From positions 1 to 64,000 of the forward strand of contig JAHWJX010000002.1 in NCBI GenBank assembly GCA_019348195.1: a stretch of 64,000 nucleotides of DNA, written 5' to 3'. This stretch comes from Pseudomonadota bacterium (lineage in GTDB: Bacteria; Pseudomonadota; Alphaproteobacteria; Caulobacterales; Caulobacteraceae). The translations under genes and the position numbers were made by a program. This document shows, in pieces, positions 34,381-41,297 of the stretch (within the stretch, counting starts at the first letter, position 1; every line of letters begins with the position of its first letter). The notes below the pieces were generated by a model that saw only the letters and a program-made list of their open reading frames with translations, was not told the origin of the DNA and did no database searches.

Positions 34381-37260
34381 GTGAGCGGGGTTGCGCTGGC
34401 GAGCAGCTTGCGGCCATGCGGGCCGGTGGTGGATGGGGAGGCCGCCTCCCGGATCCGGGAGGCTCTGCCGCCTTCGGAGGTGCTGGCTGCGGCCTGGCCT
34501 GCGCTGGCCCCGGTGGCGGCCGCGGCCCCATACCTCGCCCGATTGATGCAGCAACGGCCCGAAGGTTTGGTTCGAACGCTGGAGTTATCGCCGGAAGCGC
34601 GCTCGGCGGAGATCGTCGCGGCCGCGCGGGCCGTGGCAGGAGAGGAGACGGGAACGGCGCTGCGCCGGCTCAAGGCCGACGCCCATCTGGCCATCGCCCT
34701 GGCCGACCTGGGCGGCGCGTGGGACTGGGTGGGCGCCACCGGCGCCATGACCCGTTTCGCCGACGCGGTGCTGGAGGCGGCCTTGGCCGAGGCGGTCAGG
34801 CTGGAGGTGGCGCGCGGCCGCATGTCGGCCTGCGAGGCGAACGGGGCCGGGCCGGCACCCGGTTTGTTCGTGCTGGCCATGGGCAAGCACGGCGCGGGCG
34901 AGCTGAACTACTCCAGCGACATCGACATCTCCTTCTTTTTTGAGCCGGAGCGGCTGCCCGCGGTGGGTGACCCGGCGGCCCTGGCCATCCGGCTGGCGCA
35001 GGCGACGTCCACCCTGCTGAACGAGCGCACGGCCGACGGCTATGTCTTTCGTACCGACCTCAGGCTCCGGCCGGACCCGGCCGCCACGCCGCCGGCCGTG
35101 CCCGTGGGGGCGGCGCTCACCTACTATGAGACCGCCGGCCAGAACTGGGAGCGGGCGGCCTTCATCAAGGCCCGGGTGGCCGCCGGCGACCAGAGGGCCG
35201 GGACGGCCTTTCTGCGCGAGCTGACGCCCTTTGTTTGGCGGCGCAGCCTGGACTACGGCGCCATCGCCGACGTGCACGCCATCAAGCGGCAGATCCTGGC
35301 CGGGCAGGCGGAAGGGGGGATCAAGCCCGCAGGGGCGGACCTCAAGCTGGGGCGGGGCGGCATTCGGGAGATCGAGTTCTTCGTTCAAACCCAGCAGTTG
35401 ATCCTGGGGGGACGCAATCCCGCGCTCCGGTCGAGGCGCACGGTGGAGGCGCTCGAGGCTCTGCGCGACGCCGGGCATGTGGACGCCGGCACGGCCGAGG
35501 AACTCACGGCCGCCTATGGCCGGCTCCGGGCTTGGGAACATCGCGTGCAGATGGTGGGCGACGAGCAGACCCACCGGCTGCCGGCCGAGGACGCGGGGCG
35601 GCGGCGGATCGCGGCCCTGTCCGGGTTCGGCGACCTCCGCCGGTTCGATGCGGAGGTGCGCCGGACCCTGCGAGGGGTGGACCGCTTGTACGCCGGATTG
35701 TTCGCCGGAGAGGAGCCGCTGAGCTCGCGCTTCGGCAGCCTGGTGTTCACGGGCGTGGAGGACGATCCGGAGACGATGCGGACCCTGGAGCGAATGGGGT
35801 TCACGCAGGCGGCGCAGGTGTCCGCCACCATCCGCCACTGGCACCATGGCCGTATCCGGGCCACATCCACGGCCCGCGGGCGGGAGCTGTTCACCCGTCT
35901 GGCGCCCCGGCTGCTCGAGGCGGCGCGGCGGACCGGGGCGCCCGACGCGGCCTTCAGCCGGTTCTCAAGCTTCTTCTCGGGGCTCAGCGCGGGCGCCCCG
36001 GTGCAGTCGATGCTGCTGGCCGAGCCGGCGGTGCTGGAGCAGTTGGTGGAGGTGCTGGCGTTCGCGCCGGACCTGGCCCGGACCTTGTCCAGGCACCCGG
36101 GCGCGCTGGACGCCCTGCTGGACGCCCGCTTCCGCGAGCCGATCGGAATGTCCGGAGCCGGCGAGGCCGTGCGCGCCGGCGTGGGGGAGGGCCTCGGGTT
36201 GGAGGCGGCCATGGGGGCGGTTCGTCGGATCGCGCGGGAGCAGCGCTTCCGCATCGGGCTACAGATCCTGACGGGGGCTGCGAAAGGAGACGAGGCCGGG
36301 CTGGCCTATACCGATCTGGCGGAGGTCTGTCTCCAGGCGCTCGCGCCGCGCGCCCTGGCCGAGGTGGAGCGGCGCGGGGGGGGCTTCCCAGGCGCGGTCG
36401 CGGTGCTGGCCCTGGGCAAGGCGGGCTCACGAGAGATGACGGCGCGCTCGGACCTGGATCTCTTGATCGTGTACGCGGCGGAGGCGGGGGCCGCCTCTAC
36501 GGAAAAGGGGTGGCGGGCGGAGACGGTCTATGGGCGGTTCGCGCAGCAACTGATCGCGGCCTTGTCGGCGCCCATGGCGGACGGTGGCCTTTATTCGGTG
36601 GACATGCGGCTCCGGCCGGCAGGGACGGACGGTCCCCTGGCGGTCAGCCTGCCGGTGTTCCAGAGCTACTACGCCCGAGAAGCCGAGACGTGGGAGCGTA
36701 TGGCCTTGACGCGCAGCCGGGTGCTCTGGGCGAGCCCCCCGGGGTTCGCCGAACAGGTGGAGCACGCGCGTGAGGCCCTGCTGCGCCGTCCAGCTGAGCG
36801 GGGCGGCATGGTCCGGGACGCCCGAGCCATGCGGGCTCTGCTGGAGAGGGAGAAGCCGCCCAACGGGGTGTGGGACTTGAAGGCCGCACCGGGCGGTCTC
36901 CTGGACGTGGAGTTCGCGGCGCAACTGCTCCAGCTGGCGCACGCGGCCGAAGGCGGGCCCTTGCGGCAAGGCGTTGCGGAGGCCCTCGAAGACTTGGCCG
37001 CCTCCGGCCGGCTCGCAGCTCGGCATGCGGCGCCTCTGCTTGCGGGCTGGCGGTTGCAGTCGAACCTGGCGCAACTGCTTGCAGCGGCGCTGGAGGAGGG
37101 GGCCGATCCCCTGGGAGAGCCGGATCCATTCCGGCGCAAGCTGGCCCGGACGGCGGGCGTGCGTGGCGTGCGAGCTCTAGACGCAAGGCTCCGACGCGTG
37201 CAGTCGGCGGTCCGGCGCGCCTGGCTTCAGGTCGCCGTGGCGACGGAGTCGGCCCACTGA
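34381..37260 (+). CDS. glnE: bifunctional glutamine synthetase adenylyltransferase/deadenylase
   Basis: The product has 959 residues, the normal length. It contains two nucleotidyltransferase domains. The N-terminal deadenylase half has AMGKHGAGELNYSSDIDISF (about 166-185) and LRLRPDPAATP. The C-terminal adenylylase half has LALGKAGSREMTARSDLDLL (about 679-698) and MRLRPAGTDGPLAVS. GlnE controls glutamine synthetase activity in response to PII. It starts at GTG one base after the histidine kinase stop codon, with GGGAG upstream; this coupling to a two-component operon is unexplained. Confidence 0.96.
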   Translation: MSGVALASSLRPCGPVVDGEAASRIREALPPSEVLAAAWPALAPVAAAAPYLARLMQQRPEGLVRTLELSPEARSAEIVAAARAVAGEETGTALRRLKADAHLAIALADLGGAWDWVGATGAMTRFADAVLEAALAEAVRLEVARGRMSACEANGAGPAPGLFVLAMGKHGAGELNYSSDIDISFFFEPERLPAVGDPAALAIRLAQATSTLLNERTADGYVFRTDLRLRPDPAATPPAVPVGAALTYYETAGQNWERAAFIKARVAAGDQRAGTAFLRELTPFVWRRSLDYGAIADVHAIKRQILAGQAEGGIKPAGADLKLGRGGIREIEFFVQTQQLILGGRNPALRSRRTVEALEALRDAGHVDAGTAEELTAAYGRLRAWEHRVQMVGDEQTHRLPAEDAGRRRIAALSGFGDLRRFDAEVRRTLRGVDRLYAGLFAGEEPLSSRFGSLVFTGVEDDPETMRTLERMGFTQAAQVSATIRHWHHGRIRATSTARGRELFTRLAPRLLEAARRTGAPDAAFSRFSSFFSGLSAGAPVQSMLLAEPAVLEQLVEVLAFAPDLARTLSRHPGALDALLDARFREPIGMSGAGEAVRAGVGEGLGLEAAMGAVRRIAREQRFRIGLQILTGAAKGDEAGLAYTDLAEVCLQALAPRALAEVERRGGGFPGAVAVLALGKAGSREMTARSDLDLLIVYAAEAGAASTEKGWRAETVYGRFAQQLIAALSAPMADGGLYSVDMRLRPAGTDGPLAVSLPVFQSYYAREAETWERMALTRSRVLWASPPGFAEQVEHAREALLRRPAERGGMVRDARAMRALLEREKPPNGVWDLKAAPGGLLDVEFAAQLLQLAHAAEGGPLRQGVAEALEDLAASGRLAARHAAPLLAGWRLQSNLAQLLAAALEEGADPLGEPDPFRRKLARTAGVRGVRALDARLRRVQSAVRRAWLQVAVATESAH

Positions 37261-37308
37261 GCCGTTGAAGAGGGCAAGGGACCAGGTTTCGACTTCGGAG
37301 CACCACCC

Positions 37309-37914
37309 ATGTTGAAGACGACCTTGCTGGCGGCGATCGCGACCCTGGCGCTGGCTGGCGCGGCCGCGGCCGGGGAGGCCGGGCCGGCACATCGAACGGA
37401 CCGAGACGGTGACCGGCGCATCTCCCTGGTCGAGATGCAGGCCGCCCAAGCCGAGCGGTTCGACCGGCTGGACGTGGACCGCGACGGGCGGCTCACTCGC
37501 CAGGAGCGCCAGTTGGGCCGTCAGGCGCTCCGCGCGGAGCGCCAAACCCAGCACGCGCAACGCCAGGCCGCCGCCTTCGCGCGACGCGACCGCGACCGTG
37601 ACGGTGCGCTGACCCAGGCTGAAGCGCCGGAACGAATGGCGGCGCGCTTCGCCCAGTTCGACGCGAACGGCGACGGACGGCTGACGGCTGGGGAACTGCA
37701 GGCTGGTCGGGTCGCAATGCGTGGCCAGCGTGGGCCGAAGCGTGCGGGGAGACAGCGGCTCGGCGCCGACGTCGACGGTGACGGGGCCATCTCCCGCGCT
37801 GAGGCCGATGCGCAGATCCGGGCGCGGTTCGCACGGGTCGACCTCAACCGTGACGGCTATCTCACGCTCGACGAGCGCCGCGCACACCGCCAGAGCCGGC
37901 GCGGCCAGGGCTGA
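37309..37914 (+). CDS. secreted protein with six EF-hand loops
   Basis: The product has 201 residues. A signal peptide ends near residue 21 (AAAA|GE). Canonical calcium loops begin at residues 31, 55, 94, 118, 154 and 178 (for example DVDRDGRLTRQE, DANGDGRLTAGE, DLNRDGYLTLDE). They form three pairs, each with loops exactly 24 residues apart. All keep Asp at loop positions 1, 3 and 5 (Asn replaces one) and Glu at 12. Linkers are Arg/Gln-rich. It probably binds calcium outside the cytoplasm. It precedes an ECF sigma module on the same strand. Confidence 0.88.
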   Translation: MLKTTLLAAIATLALAGAAAAGEAGPAHRTDRDGDRRISLVEMQAAQAERFDRLDVDRDGRLTRQERQLGRQALRAERQTQHAQRQAAAFARRDRDRDGALTQAEAPERMAARFAQFDANGDGRLTAGELQAGRVAMRGQRGPKRAGRQRLGADVDGDGAISRAEADAQIRARFARVDLNRDGYLTLDERRAHRQSRRGQG

Positions 37915-38005
37915 GCGGGGAGGCGAGGACTGCGGGCATGACGGCGCCTACGGCATCGGTCATGCTCGGGGCCGCCGCGTTGGGAAGCGCGGGTGAGAGG
38001 GGCGG

Positions 38006-38569
38006 TTGCAGGCGGTCGAGGATCCGGACGGCGAACTGGTGCAAAGGGCCGGCCGGGGCGACCCGACTGCAGCCCAGGCGCTGGTGGCGCGGAAACTGCC
38101 GCGTGTGCTGGCGCTCGCCTACCGCACCCTTGACGACGCGGCCGAGGCGGAGGACGTGGCGCAGGAGGCCATGCTGAAGGTCTGGCGCCATGCGCCCGCC
38201 TGGAGGCCGGGCAAGGCCCGGTTCGACACCTGGCTGCACCGGGTGGCGCTGAACCTCTGCTATGACCGACTGCGGCGGCGGCGCGAGCAGCCGGTGGCCG
38301 ACTTGCCGGAGCGGGTCGATCCCGGCTTCGGCCCCGATCGCGGACTTCGCGCCGCCGATGTGGGCCGGCGCGTGGCCGCCGCATTGCAGGCCTTGCCGGA
38401 GCGGCAGCGGGACGCGGTGGTGCTGTGTCACTACCAGGAGCTGGGCAACATCGAAGCGGCGGAGGTCATGGGGGTGAGCGTGGAGGCTTTGGAAAGCCTG
38501 CTCTCGCGCGGGCGCCGCAGCCTGCGGGGCGCCTTGGCGGACATGAAAAACGAAGTGGCGGAGGTCTGA
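38006..38569 (+). CDS. ECF-type RNA polymerase sigma factor
   Basis: The product has 187 residues. Region 2 reads AEAEDVAQEAMLKVWRHAPA (about 47-66) with FDTWLHRVALNLCYDRLRR. Region 4 reads LQALPERQRDAVVLCHYQEL followed by EAAEVMGVSVEALESLLSRG. The start is TTG with AGAGG 5 nt upstream; an in-frame TGA lies 12 nt before it, so no longer form exists. It is followed after 3 bp by a one-helix membrane protein and a CnrX-like protein, the arrangement of sigma, anti-sigma and sensor in CnrHYX-type systems. Confidence 0.92.
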   Translation: MQAVEDPDGELVQRAGRGDPTAAQALVARKLPRVLALAYRTLDDAAEAEDVAQEAMLKVWRHAPAWRPGKARFDTWLHRVALNLCYDRLRRRREQPVADLPERVDPGFGPDRGLRAADVGRRVAAALQALPERQRDAVVLCHYQELGNIEAAEVMGVSVEALESLLSRGRRSLRGALADMKNEVAEV

Positions 38570-38572
38570 GCG

Positions 38573-38866
38573 ATGGACGCCGAACGATGGGATCAGTTGC
38601 TGGACGCATATCGGGCCCCGCTGCCGAGCCCCGTGCTTCGGGCGCGGGTGCTGGCGGCCGCGCCCAGGCCTCCGACCTGGAGCCGCGTCGCAGGACGCCG
38701 GATGCGGGCCTGGGCGCCGGGCGCGGGCTTGGCGGCGGCGGGCTTGGCCGGGGTGCTGTTCGGAGTGGTGCTGTCGGGCTCGGGTCTCGAGACGTCGGCC
38801 GACACCTTGCTGGCCGAGGCTGGGCCCTATGACGAGGCGGTGCTGAACGTGGATGGGGGGCGGTGA
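38573..38866 (+). CDS. small one-helix membrane protein, candidate anti-sigma factor
   Basis: The product has 97 residues: about 46 cytoplasmic residues (MDAERWDQLLDAYRAPLPSP), one membrane helix at about 48-69, and a short periplasmic tail. Size and topology match CnrY, the anti-sigma factor of CnrH, although no sequence similarity can be claimed by eye. It sits between the sigma factor and the periplasmic sensor-like gene and overlaps the latter by four bases (GTGA). Confidence 0.75.
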   Translation: MDAERWDQLLDAYRAPLPSPVLRARVLAAAPRPPTWSRVAGRRMRAWAPGAGLAAAGLAGVLFGVVLSGSGLETSADTLLAEAGPYDEAVLNVDGGR

Positions 38867-39384
38867 GAGAGCGCACGCTCAAGATCGCCCTGGCCGCCTC
38901 TCTCGCGGGCAACCTTTTCCTGGTGGGGCTGATCGCCGGGACCCGGCTGCTCGGCGAGCACAAACGCGAGCAAGGAGCGCCGTCCCGCTCGGGCGGGCGG
39001 TTCGCGGCCGTGGTGGAACGGCTCGATCCTGCGGACGCGGAGGCCTTGCGCGAGGTGATGCGGCAGGAGGGCCAGCAGGCGGAGCCCCGGGTGCAGGCCC
39101 TGCGAGCTCGGCGGCGCGAGCTGGAGACGGCCATGGGTCGTCCCGACTACGACCCGGTAGCCGTTCGCACCGCGCTGGCGCGGGTGAGGGCGGAAGAGAC
39201 GGCTTTGCGCGCGGACCTCGACCGCACTCTGCTCGAGTTCGCGACCCGGTTGGAACCGGAGGAGCGGGTGGCGCTATCGCCGCTGTTCCGTAAGAGCGGC
39301 CGCGGCTGGCGTGAGCGCCCGAACGAGGGGCCCTCCCGGTCAGGCGGCCTCGGTGATGCGGGGGCGAAGCCCCGGGACCGCTGA
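38863..39384 (+). CDS. periplasmic heavy-metal sensor-like protein (CnrX/Spy fold)
   Basis: The product has 173 residues with GTG start overlapping the previous stop. A signal anchor (7-29) is followed by a helical hairpin domain, LDPADAEALREVMRQEG, RRRELETAMGRPDYDP, LEFATRLEPEERVALSPLF, as in the DUF305/heavy-metal-resistance and Spy families. The periplasmic part has only one His (His33, right after the membrane) and few Met, so the metal ligands known from CnrX are missing; the signal may not be a metal. It overlaps the convergent kinase gene by 45 bp. Confidence 0.8.
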   Translation: MRERTLKIALAASLAGNLFLVGLIAGTRLLGEHKREQGAPSRSGGRFAAVVERLDPADAEALREVMRQEGQQAEPRVQALRARRRELETAMGRPDYDPVAVRTALARVRAEETALRADLDRTLLEFATRLEPEERVALSPLFRKSGRGWRERPNEGPSRSGGLGDAGAKPRDR

Positions 39385-41169
39385 ACCGGACACCGGCAGG
39401 GTGAAGCTGGCCGTTGTGCCCACGTTCGGCTCGCTGGAAAGCTCCAACCGCCCGCCGTGGAGCTCGACCAGGGATTTGGTCAAGGCCAGGCCCAGACCGC
39501 TTCCCTGCTGCGTCTTCACCAACTGCGACTCGGCCTGTTCGAACGGGCGGGCCAGGCGCGCGAGGTCCTCTTCGGAGATGCCGATGCCGTTGTCGGCCAC
39601 GCTGACGCGGACGCGGCCGCCTTCGCGGAGGGCCTCCACGGCGACCCGGCCGCCGCGGGGCGTGAACTTCAGAGCGTTGGACAGAAGGTTCAGCATGACC
39701 TGTTTGAGCGCGCGGTAGTCGGCGTCCACCTCAGGCAGCGCCGGCAGGTCCACTCGGAGCGCCAGGCCGGCGGCTTCGGCGCGGTCGCGGACGAGGCGGA
39801 CGGAGCCCTCGACCACCTCGTCCAGGGACACGGGCTCGATATTGAGGTTCATCTTGCCGGCCTCGATCTTGGACATGTCCAGGATGTCGTTGATCAGGGC
39901 CAGCAGGTGCTGGCCGGAGTTCAGGATGTCCGCGGCGTAGCCCTTGTAACGAGGGTCGCCCAGGGGGCCGAACATCTCGCCCACCATGATTTCGGAGAAG
40001 CCGTTGATCGCGTTCAGCGGCGTGCGGAGCTCGTGGCTCATGTTGGCCAGGAACTCGCTCTTGGCCTTGTTGGCGCCCTCAGCGTTGACCTTCTCGGCCT
40101 CGTAACGGCGCGCCAGGTCCTCCAATTCGAGTTGGCTGGCTTCCAGGCTGCTGACCAGGCCCTGCAGCGCCTGTTCGTTGCGGCGACGCGCCTCGTCCTG
40201 GCGCTTGATGGCGGTGATGTCGGCGGCGCACATGACCAGCCCGCCTTCGGAGGTGCGCCGCTCGGCGATCTGGATCCAGCGCCCGTCGCGGAGCTCCACC
40301 TCGGTCAGGCCGTCGGGTCCGGGCTGGCTGCGGGCGACCGCGTCCACGGCCTTACGCTGGACGACGTCGCGCGTGACCCCCGGCGCCAGGAGGGCGGCGT
40401 CGAGGGCGAAGAAATCGCGAAAGGTCCGGTTGGACATGATCAACCGGCCGCGGGCGTCCCAAAGGACAAAGGCGTCCGAAACGTTCTCGATGGCGTCGCG
40501 AAGCCGGTTTTCGGCAGCCTGAACGCGAACCTGGGCTGTACGCTCCTCCGTGATGTCTAGCGCCACGCCGATGATGCGGCGGTAGGCCCGATCGCCGGGG
40601 CGGCCGACGCCCTGGCCGCGCGCATCCAGCCAAGCGACGCGGCCCGAAGCGTCGGGAACAGCAAAGGCCACGTCGAAGGCGCCGTAGGCCGCGGCGTTCT
40701 TGAGCGCGCTCCGGACTTTGTCGCGGTGTTCCGGGGCGATGCGGTCGATGATCTCGGAGCCGGGCGCGGTGCCGCCGCCGCCCCAGCCCAGCATGGCTGC
40801 GGTCACGTCGGACATGAAGACCTGGTCGGTGGCCAGATCCCATTCCCAGATGCCGCAGTGGGCGGCCTCGACCGCGGTGCGGAACCGGCGTTCGCGTTCG
40901 CTCCAACTGCGTCGGGCGGCTTCGGCCCGTTTCGTCTGGACCACCAGGCCGATGGCCAGCACGCAGCAGATGACCAGCGGCAGGAAGCGTCCGGCGAGTT
41001 CGGCCGTGGGACCCGGCTCGAACAGCAGCGGCGCTACTGCGGTATAGGCTGCAAGCAACAACAGGACGCCCAGAAAGGCGATCCGCAGGCCGGGCGAGAA
41101 GAAGGCGTCGGGCGGCCCGCCCGCATCGGCGAGCGACCTTTCCGGACGCCGACGGCGGCTCGGCCCCAA
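39340..41169 (-). CDS. membrane-bound PAS histidine kinase of the PleC/DivJ type
   Basis: The product has 609 residues from TTG at 41169, which is preceded by AGGAGG with a 7-nt spacer; the GTG at 41205 has no comparable site. Two membrane helices (about 25-45 and 58-78) are followed by two PAS domains (about 95-205, 215-320), a coiled coil, H-box ANMSHELRTPLNAINGFSEI with MFGPLGDPRYKGYAADI, and ATPase boxes LLSNALKFTPRGG, VADNGIGISEED and GSGLGLALTKSLVELHGG. The H-box region resembles PleC, DivJ and CckN of Caulobacter, which act on DivK/PleD. No receiver is encoded nearby on this strand. Confidence 0.92.
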   Translation of the reverse strand: MGPSRRRRPERSLADAGGPPDAFFSPGLRIAFLGVLLLLAAYTAVAPLLFEPGPTAELAGRFLPLVICCVLAIGLVVQTKRAEAARRSWSERERRFRTAVEAAHCGIWEWDLATDQVFMSDVTAAMLGWGGGGTAPGSEIIDRIAPEHRDKVRSALKNAAAYGAFDVAFAVPDASGRVAWLDARGQGVGRPGDRAYRRIIGVALDITEERTAQVRVQAAENRLRDAIENVSDAFVLWDARGRLIMSNRTFRDFFALDAALLAPGVTRDVVQRKAVDAVARSQPGPDGLTEVELRDGRWIQIAERRTSEGGLVMCAADITAIKRQDEARRRNEQALQGLVSSLEASQLELEDLARRYEAEKVNAEGANKAKSEFLANMSHELRTPLNAINGFSEIMVGEMFGPLGDPRYKGYAADILNSGQHLLALINDILDMSKIEAGKMNLNIEPVSLDEVVEGSVRLVRDRAEAAGLALRVDLPALPEVDADYRALKQVMLNLLSNALKFTPRGGRVAVEALREGGRVRVSVADNGIGISEEDLARLARPFEQAESQLVKTQQGSGLGLALTKSLVELHGGRLELSSEPNVGTTASFTLPVSGSAVPGLRPRITEAA

Positions 41170-41297
41170 CCCCACCCCTCCTGAATCGCGACCCTCGCCC
41201 CGCACCTTAGCTTCGTACCGAGTCCCGCGTCACGCGCGATGTTCACTTGCTTTTAAACGACTCGGAACCGTGGCCCCGAGGACTCGGGCTCAGGCCC

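Noticed and set aside
32844-34886. A 680-codon minus-strand open frame over the histidine kinase and start of glnE
   Set aside because: Antisense to clear kinase domains; no recognisable domain of its own.
37177-37887. A minus-strand open frame opposite the EF-hand gene
   Set aside because: The plus strand has a signal peptide and six canonical EF-hand loops; the opposite frame is a shadow.
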